A DNA stretch of 64,000 bases from Bacillus sp. B-jedd (GCF_000821085.1 NZ_CCXR01000001.1:1943001-2007000), one strand, 5' to 3'. Counted from the first letter of the stretch, positions 1-8,611 are shown. The notes: generated by a model from the letters alone, not told the origin. Numbers and translations are program-made.

Positions 1-1
1 A

Positions 2-358
2 ACACATACAGATTTTGCTTTCCCATTCCTTGTCTATTCTCTTGGTTGGGCTTTCGGATTTGTTCTATGTTTGTTCTTACTGATATTTATATCAAGGATC
101 TCAAAAAATGCGTTTAAAACAAAGGACCTCTATGGAAGATTGATTGTAATAGGTGGTGCTGCATTGTTTGCGGTTCCTACTACCTGGAACATCTTGATGA
201 GCTTTGGAGTCGTACCTATTATCGGGGTTTCTCTGCCTTTTATTAGTTATGGAGGCAGCGCAATACTCTTTTACGCTGCTGTTTTAGGACTCATTTTAAA
301 TGTTTATCGAAGAAAAGATCTTGTAGAACCTACGATTGCAGATGAAATTAAAAGTTAA
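2..358 (+). CDS. FtsW/RodA/SpoVE family SEDS protein, C-terminal part
   Basis: This is the C-terminal part of a polytopic SEDS family peptidoglycan glycosyltransferase; the gene begins before the window. The frame is open from base 2. The visible part has hydrophobic helices and the family hallmark PFISYGGS near residues 78-85 of the fragment, followed by a short polar tail. FtsW, RodA and SpoVE polymerise lipid II into glycan strands at the membrane, working with a class B PBP. The fragment does not show which paralogue this is. A strong hairpin follows the stop codon closely, so the gene probably ends its transcription unit here. Confidence 0.85.
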   Translation, partial: THTDFAFPFLVYSLGWAFGFVLCLFLLIFISRISKNAFKTKDLYGRLIVIGGAALFAVPTTWNILMSFGVVPIIGVSLPFISYGGSAILFYAAVLGLILNVYRRKDLVEPTIADEIKS

Positions 359-380
359 AGTCAAACATGTAAATGTTGAT

Positions 381-420
381 AAAAAGGGCGACAGCTAAAG
401 TGATAGTTGTCGCCCTTCCC
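381..420 (+). terminator. Hairpin terminator after the SEDS gene
   Basis: A 14-bp inverted repeat with one G-T pair (384-397 with 404-417) closes a 6-base loop, AAGTGA. It lies 25 bases after the stop codon. There is an A-run on the left but only a weak T-run on the right, so termination may be partial. Confidence 0.7.
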
Positions 421-429
421 TTAATGAAT

Positions 430-515
430 TAACAGTGCGTTGATCCAGGCTGGATTAGCACCTTTTTTATTGAATTCCTTATTGAGCAAGCAGGGCATTT
501 GGTTGAAAAGGAATA
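430..515 (+). repeat. Dispersed terminator-bearing repeat, copy 1
   Basis: This stretch matches 3940-4025 at roughly four bases in five. It contains a hairpin (GTGC 435-438 with GCAC 458-461, and ATCC 443-446 with GGAT 452-455) followed by a run of six T, so it can act as a Rho-independent terminator. The T-run leads into the shared TTGAATTCCTTATTGA block. Confidence 0.6.
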
Positions 516-579
516 GCTGGTTAAGTTGAAGAAAGTAGGGCGTATGGTAAGCCAAAATAGTATTAAGGGGGAATTATAC

Positions 580-660
580 TTGAAACGTCTCTTCTTAGGT
601 CTATTAGTTGTAATGATTATCCTTATTGGTATGTATTTTTTGACTACAAATGGTGTGTAG
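580..660 (+). CDS. Possible 26-aa membrane peptide or truncated gene
   Basis: A TTG start at 580 follows the ribosome binding site AAGGGGGAA. The product is a basic start (MKRLF) and then one hydrophobic segment, ending at TAG 658-660. Its N-terminus resembles those of the two 115-aa paralogues at 49998 and 53264, so it may be what is left of a third copy. It could also be a real small membrane peptide. The sequence does not decide. Confidence 0.3.
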   Translation: MKRLFLGLLVVMIILIGMYFLTTNGV

Positions 661-813
661 TCTTTATTTGGCATTCTAATATAGATAGCGTTTATCAGGA
701 AGGATGAACCGCTCTTTTTATGACTTCTTTATTATTCTAACGGTACAGATTAGTTCAATAAAAAAATGGTAAAATGATCGTAACGAATTCATTTAAACAA
801 AGAAGGTAGCTAA

Positions 814-879
814 ATGGAGTTCTTAACTACAGGATTAATACTTATAGCTTTAGTTAATAATATGTCAAACGATCCGTGA
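814..879 (+). CDS. Possible 21-aa ORF
   Basis: A short ATG frame follows AGAAGGTAGCTAA, a fair ribosome binding site. The product is mostly hydrophobic (MEFLTTGLILIALVNN at the start) and ends just before the GH3 gene. Nothing similar is recognised. It may be a leader or chance. Confidence 0.2.
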   Translation: MEFLTTGLILIALVNNMSNDP

Positions 880-928
880 AGATAATGGTTATAGCTAAAA
901 ACGAAAAGGTAGAAAGGGAAATTGGAGT

Positions 929-2680
929 ATGAAAAGACAAAGAAAATCTCGAAATAAACTACTTATACTTACGATCCCGCTTTTAATTTTAGCCTTAATC
1001 ATTGGCGTTTATTATTATGCAATCAAAGAAAATAGTAGTGAACAGAATACTCAAGGTAAAAAAAGTCCAATTATTACTCAACCTTCCGATAAAAATACAG
1101 TGGATTCGAAGGATAGGCAAAATTCAAATCTCGAGAAATTAATTGAGGAAACGTTTTCCTTATCTAAGGTAGGCAAGGTTCCGAACATTTCCTTTGTTTC
1201 TGGAAAAACAGGATGGAAGGAAGTAAATCGAGACTGGGGAAAGCCAGAACATATTTCGGAAACTGCTAAAGGCAGATATGAGGAATACGAAAGTCATCAT
1301 ACTACAATCGGCTATGCCGATCAGACTGTTAACGATATACGATCGTATGATTCTGAACTGCAAAATATCTCGTTAAATGAAATTGAGAAAACTGGTGGAC
1401 AACCCGATGCCATTCGATACTATAAAGATTCAACTATTGACCAAATGATACTTGTCTATCATGCAACGGCCTCTACTGATTTATTATGGGTTTTACCAGT
1501 AAAAACAGAGCAGGAGCCAAATCCTAAAGTTGACCATATCTCACTCTTTACACAGATTGAAAAGGAACCAAATCAAAAAGGAAATCAATCCATTTCAGCG
1601 GTGATTTCTAAACTGAGCTTGGAAGATAAAATTGGCCAGATGATTCTTGCTGGGATTTCCGGGACTACCATGGATACAAACACAAAAAAATTAATAAGCC
1701 AATTCCATGTTGGAGGTATTATTTTTTACAAAGAAAATTTAGAAAGCACTGCACAAACCATTCAACTTGTGAATCACCTGAAAATGGGAAACAGTTCGAG
1801 TCTACCGCTTCTTTTAGGCATTGACCAAGAAGGAGGAAGAATAACAAGATTGCCAGGTGGTCTTATTAACTTTCCTCCAAATGAACAAATTGGAAAGGTG
1901 AATAATCCTAAGTTTTCCTATAAAGTCGGAACACTCTTAGGCAGAGAATTAAAAGAATTCGGTTTAAACCTCGATTTTGCCCCTGTTCTCGATATTAACA
2001 GCAATCCAAATAATCCAGTAATCGGGGATCGATCATTTGGAAACAATGTAGAAATAGTAAGTAAACTTGGAATTCAAACGATGAAAGGAATTCAGTCTCA
2101 AAACGTCATCACGACAATTAAGCATTTTCCTGGTCACGGAGATACTTCGGTTGATTCCCATCTGGACCTTCCAATTGTAAATAAAAGCCTTAAGGAACTT
2201 AAAGACTTAGAACTCATTCCGTTTGAACGTGCGATTAATCAAGGCGCAGATGTTGTGATGGTGGCCCATATCTTATTGCCTCAATTAGATAAAACGAATC
2301 CTGCAGCCATATCAAAAGCTGTCATGACGGATCTGCTTAGAAAACAACTTGGTTTCACAGGAGTCATCATAACGGACGATATGACAATGGGAGCCATAAC
2401 AGAACATTTTGATATTGGTAAAGCAGCGGTAGAATCAGTTAAAGCAGGCAGCGATATTATTTTAGTAGGGCATGATTATAATAATGTTGTAAAAATTATC
2501 TCCTCTTTAAAAGCTGCTGTACGAAATGGGGAAATTTCCGAACAAAGATTAAATGAAAGTATAGAAAGAATAATTCAACTAAAAAAGAAATATAACATTA
2601 ATGACACGAAAGTAGGAAATCCGAACATAAATGAAATAAATAATTCAATCAATAAGATTCTGAATAATTATTTACAGTAA
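929..2680 (+). CDS. Membrane-anchored DUF4309 + GH3 (NagZ-like) beta-N-acetylglucosaminidase
   Basis: 583 aa. Residues about 10-32 are one hydrophobic anchor after a basic N-terminus, so the enzyme probably faces outwards. Residues about 70-210 resemble DUF4309 (YjgB-like), with repeated 'G..V...wG.P' units. Residues about 225-570 are a glycoside hydrolase family 3 domain of the NagZ type. The signature KHFPGHGDTSVDSH lies at about 398-411, with the dyad Asp409/His411 expected from the family. The motif TDDMTMGA near 482-489 carries the predicted nucleophile Asp. NagZ enzymes remove N-acetylglucosamine from muropeptides during cell-wall recycling. The fusion to DUF4309 is unusual; that domain may help bind the wall (inference). 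The gene stands alone between terminators. Confidence 0.85.
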   Translation: MKRQRKSRNKLLILTIPLLILALIIGVYYYAIKENSSEQNTQGKKSPIITQPSDKNTVDSKDRQNSNLEKLIEETFSLSKVGKVPNISFVSGKTGWKEVNRDWGKPEHISETAKGRYEEYESHHTTIGYADQTVNDIRSYDSELQNISLNEIEKTGGQPDAIRYYKDSTIDQMILVYHATASTDLLWVLPVKTEQEPNPKVDHISLFTQIEKEPNQKGNQSISAVISKLSLEDKIGQMILAGISGTTMDTNTKKLISQFHVGGIIFYKENLESTAQTIQLVNHLKMGNSSSLPLLLGIDQEGGRITRLPGGLINFPPNEQIGKVNNPKFSYKVGTLLGRELKEFGLNLDFAPVLDINSNPNNPVIGDRSFGNNVEIVSKLGIQTMKGIQSQNVITTIKHFPGHGDTSVDSHLDLPIVNKSLKELKDLELIPFERAINQGADVVMVAHILLPQLDKTNPAAISKAVMTDLLRKQLGFTGVIITDDMTMGAITEHFDIGKAAVESVKAGSDIILVGHDYNNVVKIISSLKAAVRNGEISEQRLNESIERIIQLKKKYNINDTKVGNPNINEINNSINKILNNYLQ

Positions 2681-2824
2681 TTATTAAATAGATTTGTGAA
2701 ATAAATGGATTACAAATTCCGTATTGGGGTGTACTTCTGGAGAAGGAGATGTAAAAGACTATAGGAGCCTTTAGACAAAAAAAAAATATAGGTGCTTCAG
2801 TTGAATTTTATAAGGAGTTTTTAG

Positions 2825-3852
2825 ATGGATGTTCTCGACGATATAAAGAATAAAGTAAAGGACTTGCCAGAACAGGAAGTAAGGTCATACTTGCAATTTA
2901 TCCTTTATAATATTGCATTGCTAGAGGATAAAGAGAATCCTTTAGTTGAGTTTACAAAAGATCTTAAAGGAATCTTTAATGAAATTCTTTATCCAAAAGG
3001 TACAGAGACAGTCCCATTTGGAAAAAATAATTACAAAAAAATTCATATACAATTTGGATACCCATATTTAAGACAACCATTAAAGGAATTAAATATTCTT
3101 GAAGAAGAGTTTATTATAGCTTTCTACGAAAATTTCTCTATTGCTCCTATAAACAGTTTAGATACCGAAAAGGAACAAACAGATAGATTTGAATGGTTAA
3201 AAAACAACCTATCTAATGAGTATGATGTTGAATTTTATAAAGAAAGTTTGCCGAAAGTCATTTCTCAAGTATTATCGATTCCTGAGGACCTTCCAATTTA
3301 CATATGGACATCAGAAAATGCAAATGAACAAACAGCACTTCTTTTTACACTTTATTTGTTGCGGGAACGAAAGAATAATATTTATATCATTGATACCGCA
3401 GCATTGTACAGGAAATTGTTTAAAAAAAAGGCTAAGAAGTATGTACCCTTTTTTTCGGGTGAAATCCCTTTAAAAGAATTACAAAGCATATATAAAAATA
3501 GCCAAGATGAAAACCAGATTTTATCTCACATAGAACGTCAGCATTATGAAAACAAGTGGTTAGACCTCTCCACGAATCCTGGTACATTAAGAATATGGGA
3601 AAATGAAGATATTAGAGTTGTACCTGAAGACTATTTCAATGAATTTATAATTGAAAAAGCGAAGAAGCTGATTGGGAAAAAAAGGGGTTTATTATGAGTG
3701 CAAGACTAGTCGGTGAAGTGTATGGGCATATTTTTCAGTATATCGGGGATAGTTTTATTGAATATAGGGTTAGGAAGTTAATTGAAGCAGGAATCTTTGA
3801 ATATAAAGGTAGCCTAGAGGCAATGCGGTGTTACAGTATTAAATTAAAGTAA
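2825..3852 (+). pseudogene. DUF1835/DUF3658 protein split by a frameshift
   Basis: The first frame (2825-3697, 290 aa, ribosome binding site AAGGAG) has a DUF1835-like part starting near 'IHIQFG' (residue 72) and then the start of a DUF3658-like part. It ends at TGA 3695-3697 right after a run of seven A (3677-3683). The next frame begins at ATG 3694 and reads 52 residues to TAA 3850-3852, giving the expected DUF3658 end (GEVYGH..., DSFIEYRVRKLIE, SLEAMR.YS.KL). One more A in the run joins the two frames without a break. The function of the family is unknown. This is either a real mutation or a homopolymer sequencing error. Confidence 0.75.
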
Positions 3853-3865
3853 ATGTACTGCTGGA

Positions 3866-3896
3866 GGGAAGCACTAAAAATGCTTCTTTTTTTTTA
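3866..3896 (+). terminator. Rho-independent terminator
   Basis: GAAGCA (3868-3873) pairs with TGCTTC (3881-3886) and is followed by nine T. It lies 13 bases after the end of the DUF3658 frame. Confidence 0.85.
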
Positions 3897-3936
3897 ATCC
3901 ATAACAACATAAAATAGTATGTGAAGAAATGTACTT

Positions 3937-4025
3937 AAAGTAACGGGTGCGTAGATCCAGGAAGGATTTTCGCACTTTTTTGTTGAATTCCTTATTGAAC
4001 AAGCGGGAGTTTTGTTGAAGAGTTG
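3937..4025 (+). repeat. Dispersed terminator-bearing repeat, copy 2
   Basis: Preceded by GTACTTAAAGTAACGGG. The hairpin GTGCG (3947-3951)/CGCAC (3971-3975) with inner ATCC/GGAT is followed by a T-run and the same TTGAATTCCTTATTGAACAA block as copy 1. No gene is seen between here and 4243 apart from a weak 20-codon frame at 4089. Confidence 0.6.
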
Positions 4026-4242
4026 AAGAGAAGTGTTTAACTTGTGATCAACAATCTTGCCAGATTGTTGAAGAAAAAGAGACGGGTTATGAAGAAATTA
4101 AGAGGTTTATTTAGGAGTATTAATTTATATAAAAAAACAAAGGATAAATAAGGTAGGCTTTAAATACTGATAAGTTTCTTTCTTTATTTAATACTTTTTA
4201 AAAGTTAATATAGGATCATGTAAATATCACAGGAGGCTCAAC

Positions 4243-5220
4243 ATGAAAGCAATCACCGTAAAAAAACCAGGCGGTGCAGATCAATTACAAATTACAGAAC
4301 ATGCTAAACCAGACCCAAAGGATGGGGAATTATTAATCAAGGTTAAGGCAGCAGCTGTTAATCGAACAGATATCTTTAATAGGGAAAGCAGTTCGGGTTA
4401 TTTGACGAACCCGATTTTAGGTGTTGAAGTTGCTGGAACTGTAGAAAAAGCGGGCGCCGGTACAAAAACAGCTGTCGGCACGCACGTTATGGGACTTGTG
4501 AATGGCGGTGGTTATGCGGAATATGTGGTAATACCGGATGAAAGAGCGATGGTGATTCCAGAAAACCTTTCATTTGAAGAAGCTGCTGCTATTCCTGAAG
4601 TATTTTTGACCGCTTACCAAACGTTATTTTGGATAGGTCAATTACGTGCAGGTGAAACCGTGTTGATTCATGCAGGCGGCAGTGGAGTCGGAACTGCGGC
4701 GATTCAGCTTGCCAAACAAATCGGACAAGCGAATGTAATTACAACAGCCGGATCTAAAAGGAAGTTAGATTTTTGCCGGTCGTTAGGTGCAGATGTTTGT
4801 ATAAACTATAAAGAACAAAATTTTGACGAGGAAATATTGCATGCGACCAAAAATCAAGGGGTCGATTTGATTCTTGATTTTATTGGTGCATCCTATTGGG
4901 GTAGAAATCTTGCCAGTATAAAAGTAGATGGCCGATGGGTGTTGATCGGGATTTTAGGTGGTGCAGAAATAGCAAAATTCAATTTAATGGATGTAATTTC
5001 AAAACGAATCCAGCTGACTGGAACGCTGCTCACTCCAAGAAGCGATAAATACAAGACAGCACTCACAACTGAATTTTCCGCCAAAACCTTAGACCTTTTT
5101 GCCAATAATAAGCTTCGTCCGATTGTTGATCAAGTTTTTCCTTTTAATCAAATCCAACATGCACATGAACATATGGAGAACAACAAAAACATCGGAAAGA
5201 TTATTTTAAAGGTAGATTAA
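4243..5220 (+). CDS. NAD(P)H:quinone oxidoreductase family, zinc-free MDR
   Basis: 325 aa, ATG after the ribosome binding site AGGAGG. The N-terminal GroES-like part opens MKAITVKKPGGAD. The Rossmann part has the nucleotide-binding motif HAGGSGVGTAAIQLAK near residues 145-160 and 'GADVCINYKEQNF' beyond it. The zinc-binding cysteines of alcohol dehydrogenases are absent, as in the quinone oxidoreductase/PIG3 branch. These enzymes reduce quinones or enones with NADPH in the cytosol; the real substrate cannot be read from sequence. Length is normal for the family. The gene appears monocistronic. Confidence 0.9.
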   Translation: MKAITVKKPGGADQLQITEHAKPDPKDGELLIKVKAAAVNRTDIFNRESSSGYLTNPILGVEVAGTVEKAGAGTKTAVGTHVMGLVNGGGYAEYVVIPDERAMVIPENLSFEEAAAIPEVFLTAYQTLFWIGQLRAGETVLIHAGGSGVGTAAIQLAKQIGQANVITTAGSKRKLDFCRSLGADVCINYKEQNFDEEILHATKNQGVDLILDFIGASYWGRNLASIKVDGRWVLIGILGGAEIAKFNLMDVISKRIQLTGTLLTPRSDKYKTALTTEFSAKTLDLFANNKLRPIVDQVFPFNQIQHAHEHMENNKNIGKIILKVD

Positions 5221-5628
5221 TACGACTGAAAAATACCGGTAAAGTTTTCCTTAATTTAGTTTTCCTAGAAGGGGATTTGGACTAAAATTAACTAAGTGAG
5301 CTTTAGTTGGGATGATATACCTTAGGTAGTTCCATAAACGGGCGCATTTCTTGAATAAGAAGGCATCTTTTTGTATTGTACTTGATTCTGGGACAACAAT
5401 TATTATGGATGGTTATATTAAGTTGTAGCAGAGATTGCGAAGGATTACACTTAAACTAATGGGTGCTTATGTACAACAACGCACTACTATAAAGAAGCTA
5501 AAGGCATAATGGCTCCGAGCTTTTTAAGTGCTAATTTTTCATGTTAAGTGTGGGCTAATTACCTCCGGTTTAGGGTGCGAAAAACACCGCTAATTTATAT
5601 TTTGTACTTCAGAATTAAATCCGTTAGC
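5221..5628. other. Intergenic stretch with repeat debris
   Basis: No gene is supported here. The segment near 5445-5470 carries ACTTAAACTAATGGGTGC, and 5335-5370 carries ACGGGCGCATTTCTTGAATAA. Both look like worn pieces of the dispersed repeat seen at 430 and 3937. Short inverted pieces such as GGTGCG...CACCGC occur near 5575. Confidence 0.4.
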
Positions 5629-5672
5629 AAAATAGTCGCCGTTGTTTTATTAAGACAACGGCGACTATTTTT
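5629..5672. terminator. Bidirectional terminator
   Basis: A perfect 17-bp stem (5629-5645 with 5655-5671) has a 9-base loop. A-rich bases lie on one side and T-rich bases on the other, so it works from both strands. It ends the leftward gene at 5701 and any rightward read-through from the oxidoreductase. Confidence 0.9.
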
Positions 5673-5700
5673 ATTTGCCACAATATAAAACTGTAAAAAA

Positions 5701-6327
5701 CTATAATTCCATCGAGGACACTGGCAAGAATAGCTTTATTCCCCGTTTGTTCATTGGCAGGATTTTTAGGTCAGCTAGTAGGTGGCTGATATATCCTCCT
5801 AAACAAGTGTAGAAAACACCGTGGATTCCGAGTGACGTCTGCAGCTTTAGTGCAATGAATCCGAAGAAGATAACCCCCAGGAGGGAATGGGTATAACTGC
5901 GGTGCGAGGAAAATGACGCGATGATGATGAAGATTCCGAGCAGGATGATCCATTGCTCGTCTAACGAAAAACCGCCCGCAATGACGGCAACTCCGGTAAT
6001 CGTCAGCATATGTTTTTGCTTGATCAACGCTGCAACCACCATAATCAATACCCCGATGCCAAGCCCCAGCCACCTTTCAGTCGCTGTTTTCTCGATGAAA
6101 CTGTACAAAATCATCAGTATCCCGATTAATTGGGCTGATAAGCTGATCATCTTATGCGACAACGTAATTTTGCCGCGAAGCTTCCCGTCGATATCAAGGT
6201 CAGGCATCAGGCCTGAAATGCCTCCCAATCCGACAAGCAAAAGTGTTGCGGATGGTGAAGTCCCGATTGAATTGGCAACCATAAACCCTGTTGCTGAACC
6301 AATTGCTGCATGTGCTGTGCCATTCAT
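5701..6327 (-). CDS. YdjM/DUF457-like membrane-bound metal-dependent hydrolase
   Basis: About 208 aa, leftward. Two ATGs lie six bases apart (6333 and 6327). The ribosome binding site AAGGAG is only 2 bases from the first and 8 from the second, so the second is preferred; the protein then begins MNGTAHAAIG. The conserved His near the start, the 'GLMPDLDID' loop, 'SHRSYTHSLLG' and 'SHLLADL' are the polar residues shared by the YdjM/DUF457 family, set between about five hydrophobic helices. The family is predicted to be membrane hydrolases. In E. coli YdjM is LexA-regulated; no LexA box was found here. Confidence 0.8.
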   Translation of the reverse strand: MNGTAHAAIGSATGFMVANSIGTSPSATLLLVGLGGISGLMPDLDIDGKLRGKITLSHKMISLSAQLIGILMILYSFIEKTATERWLGLGIGVLIMVVAALIKQKHMLTITGVAVIAGGFSLDEQWIILLGIFIIIASFSSHRSYTHSLLGVIFFGFIALKLQTSLGIHGVFYTCLGGYISHLLADLKILPMNKRGIKLFLPVSSMEL

Positions 6328-6427
6328 ATTCATAACTCCTTAAAAATTAATCGGCCAAACCGTAAATTCTATTCTACACCAAAACATGTGTTCTGTAGAG
6401 AGGATAGTTCAATTTTCTGCAAAACAA

Positions 6428-6500
6428 GATCCTAACCAAAAAGGATTAAGACCCTTTTTCGTTGAATTTCTATTAAAGAAATCAACAATAAGCGGACGGG
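6428..6500 (+). repeat. Dispersed terminator-bearing repeat, degenerate copy
   Basis: GATCC...GGATT followed by CCCTTTTT and GTTGAATTTCTATT lines up with the right-hand part of copies at 430 and 3937. It carries the same short hairpin and T-run. Confidence 0.4.
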
Positions 6501-6504
6501 GGAG

Positions 6505-6600
6505 ATGGACATAGCAATCAACTATATTGAACGGATATTTACTGATAAAGATGCCAGATTAGTTATTTTGCCGAAATGGAAGGGGGACTTTGGATCTTGA
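6505..6600 (+). CDS. Possible 31-aa upstream ORF
   Basis: ATG 6505 follows a G-rich stretch. The frame ends at TGA 6598-6600, which overlaps the TTG start of the WYL regulator (TTGA). That layout would allow translational coupling. The product (MDIAINYIERIF...) is not recognised and may be a gene remnant. Confidence 0.25.
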   Translation: MDIAINYIERIFTDKDARLVILPKWKGDFGS

Positions 6601-7532
6601 AGGTACATCGTCTCCTTTCTATTGTTATGCAACTACTTCGCCGCAAAAGAATAAGCGGCCAGGAGCTAGCGGATTTGTTTGAGGTTTCTCTAAGGACTAT
6701 CTATCGTGACCTGGAAACGATTAATAGCGCGGGAATACCGATCGTTTCTTATTCGGGTGCGAACGGCGGTTATGAAATCATGGAGCAATATCATATCGAC
6801 AGACAAATGGTCACATCTGAGGAGCTCCATTCAATTTTGACAGCGTTAAAGGGCATTCAATCTTCTCTTGAGGATCCTGACTTAGCAGACCTGATGGTGA
6901 AGGTGGGCGCGCTATTGACAAAGTCTGAGCAGGGCCAGCTTGGGGAAGCTGGTGAGACACTCATTTTCGATACAAACATCTGGCGAGGAGGACATGTAGA
7001 TAAGTCTTTAATCGCAACGCTTCGCGAAACAGCAAGAAATAGGCATGTCGTCTTGTTCAATTATACGAATGCCGAAGGGACTGGAGAGCCGCGGACTGTG
7101 GAACCAATTGGCTTGGCATGGAAAGGATATGCCTGGTACTTATACGCCTATTGCCGGCTTCGAAACGATTATCGGACGTTCAGGCTTTCCAGGATGAAAG
7201 AACTTGTTGTATTGGATGAGAGGTTTATTCGAAGAGAAATTAGCTTGGAGGAACTTGATGCCAGATGGGGGAAACAAGATGCGGCCAATTTGGTAAGCAT
7301 GGTACTGCGTTTCCACCCCCGGGCGCGAGTGAAAGTAGAAGAATATTTTCCGCCTGAGGAGATTACCGTCACTGACAATGGCTATTTTATCGTGAGAACC
7401 GAGCATGAAGAGGATGTATGGTTATATGGAACTTTGCTAAGCTATGGCACAGACGTCTCGGTCCTTGAGCCAAAACATGTTGCCGAGAACATCAAAGTCC
7501 GGGCTCGACAGATATACAGGCTTTACGAATAA
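6597..7532 (+). CDS. HTH-WYL domain transcriptional regulator (YobV/YafY type)
   Basis: 311 aa from TTG 6597, which has the ribosome binding site GGAAGGGGGA at a normal distance and gives the usual family start MKVHRLLSIVMQLL. An upstream ATG at 6576 would put that site inside the gene. Residues 1-60 are a winged HTH ('GQELADLFEVSLRTIYRDLETIN'-like). Residues about 130-215 are a WYL domain with 'AWYLYAYC', 'YRTFRLSRM'. A C-terminal WCX-like part follows. WYL domains sense ligands, often nucleotides or nucleic acid fragments, and the protein binds DNA. The neighbouring DinB gene is convergent and so is not its operon partner; the target is unknown. Confidence 0.85.
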   Translation: MKVHRLLSIVMQLLRRKRISGQELADLFEVSLRTIYRDLETINSAGIPIVSYSGANGGYEIMEQYHIDRQMVTSEELHSILTALKGIQSSLEDPDLADLMVKVGALLTKSEQGQLGEAGETLIFDTNIWRGGHVDKSLIATLRETARNRHVVLFNYTNAEGTGEPRTVEPIGLAWKGYAWYLYAYCRLRNDYRTFRLSRMKELVVLDERFIRREISLEELDARWGKQDAANLVSMVLRFHPRARVKVEEYFPPEEITVTDNGYFIVRTEHEEDVWLYGTLLSYGTDVSVLEPKHVAENIKVRARQIYRLYE

Positions 7533-7538
7533 AAAAGA

Positions 7539-7585
7539 AGAAAGCGCGTCTCTTTACTGATAGAGAACGCGCCTTCATTTTTTCA
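7539..7585. terminator. Bidirectional terminator between convergent genes
   Basis: GCGCGT-CTCT (7544-7553) pairs with AGAG-ACGCGC (7562-7572) with one bulged base. An A-run lies to the left and a T-run to the right. It separates the WYL gene from the leftward DinB gene. Confidence 0.8.
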
Positions 7586-8080
7586 GATGGGAGCTGTCAT
7601 CCCCATGCTGCTCCACTCTTCCTTAGATGGGCCGTAAATTCCGATCACGGGAAGTACCGCTTGGCGCATCAAGACAGTTAACTGACCGCGGTGGTGAATT
7701 TCATGCTTAAGGAAAATGGCCAACGTAAAGCCGTTCTTCCATTGCTGGCCGAACATATTGACGGATTCTTGCAAGTTCTCGTCCGTCCATTGAGTCTGAA
7801 TCGCCTCGATGAGCGAGGAGGAGGCAGTAATGTATGCTTGAACGATCTCTGCCGCGGATTGTGGAGTCTCACTTTGCTCGGGTGGAGCTTCGAATGTGAT
7901 ACCGGTCGGTTTTAAAATACCGCCTGATGGCACCAGATGCCACGCCAAAATTCCGAGCGAACGGAAGCCTGGTGCAATCTCTTGCTCCAATGAAGCGTCC
8001 GTCAAGGAACTAAGGATTTTTCGCGTAAACTCTGATTCATTCTGATACTCGGAAATGAAGCTTTGAATAGTTTGATACAA
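7583..8080 (-). CDS. DinB-family (DUF664/YfiT-like) protein
   Basis: 165 aa, leftward. TTG start at 8080 with AGGAGG eight bases upstream. It is a predicted four-helix bundle. Conserved histidines lie in 'LAWHL' (near residue 47) and in 'FLKHEIHHRGQ' (near 128-134), the usual metal triad of DinB/YfiT proteins. Members are thiol or other small-molecule transferases or damage-induced proteins of unknown function. The start is MYQTIQSFISEY. Nothing here shows the substrate. Confidence 0.85.
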   Translation of the reverse strand: MYQTIQSFISEYQNESEFTRKILSSLTDASLEQEIAPGFRSLGILAWHLVPSGGILKPTGITFEAPPEQSETPQSAAEIVQAYITASSSLIEAIQTQWTDENLQESVNMFGQQWKNGFTLAIFLKHEIHHRGQLTVLMRQAVLPVIGIYGPSKEEWSSMGMTAPI

Positions 8081-8365
8081 GGCAAAAACCTCCTAAATAT
8101 TTGGATTAGCCATAATTGAACCCTTCTACAATTACGATTATAAGCAGCACCGACTGACAACTGTGTGTCAGCGAAAATTAACATTCCAAGAAAATATGAA
8201 AATATTTTAAAGCAAAAAAGCAAAGCAAAACCCTGGAACCAATCAAAGCGAGGGCTCCAAGTGCTTTCTTTCAAAACTGGAATCCATTTCGCTGGTTCTT
8301 GAAGGGGAAGTTTTGTTTTCGCAAAATCATTCCTTATGAGGATAAAATCAGTGAGCTTGGAGGAA

Positions 8366-8398
8366 CATAATGCCATCTATACTGGAGGTGGCATTATG
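8366..8398 (+). promoter_or_regulatory. Hairpin enclosing the ribosome binding site and start codon
   Basis: CATAATGCCA (8366-8375) is the exact reverse complement of TGGCATTATG (8389-8398). The 13-base loop holds the ribosome binding site GGAGG (8384-8388), and the start codon ATG (8396-8398) is paired in the stem. In RNA this would limit translation of the next gene. A second GGAGG and an out-of-frame ATG lie just upstream (8359-8372). Confidence 0.55.
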
Positions 8399-8599
8399 GA
8401 ACAAAACGAAAAAAATCTCACATCAGTCGGTACAGATATCGACGAGGTGAAAAAGTTAAACGCAGATTCTGGACTGTCATACAACGAGGTAAAAGAACTT
8501 CTTGCAAAAACAGGCGGGAAGGGTACGGCTATGTATAGTGATACGGATGTGGAAGAGGTCAAAGGAAAAATCCAATCAGGTGGGAAATTGCAAAACTGA
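8396..8599 (+). CDS. Small protein resembling gamma-type spore proteins
   Basis: 67 aa from ATG 8396, set by GGAGG at 8384. Two related units are visible: 'GTDIDEVKKLNADS' (about 12-25) and 'YSDTDVEEVKGKI' (about 49-61), with 'AKTGGKGTA' between. The T(D/N)-x-x-EVK-x-x-NA-x-S pattern recalls gamma-type small acid-soluble spore proteins, though this protein is shorter and more acidic. Membership is a guess. A decayed second copy lies at 9680. It has its own terminator. Confidence 0.6.
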   Translation: MEQNEKNLTSVGTDIDEVKKLNADSGLSYNEVKELLAKTGGKGTAMYSDTDVEEVKGKIQSGGKLQN

Positions 8600-8611
8600 A
8601 TACTTGGTGAT

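Noticed and set aside
429..674. Leftward 81-codon frame
   Set aside because: It runs antisense through the dispersed repeat and the small rightward peptide frame, has no ribosome binding site and a poor composition.
5921..6343. Rightward 140-codon frame opposite the YdjM-like gene
   Set aside because: It is antisense to a well-supported gene and lacks a ribosome binding site and recognisable motifs.
8002..8376. Leftward 124-codon frame
   Set aside because: It overlaps the start of the DinB gene and the gap before it; no ribosome binding site or family likeness.
8336..8395. Earlier in-frame start for the spore-protein-like gene
   Set aside because: The ATG at 8336 has no ribosome binding site, and the extra 20 residues would be read through the hairpin and GGAGG that fit the ATG at 8396.
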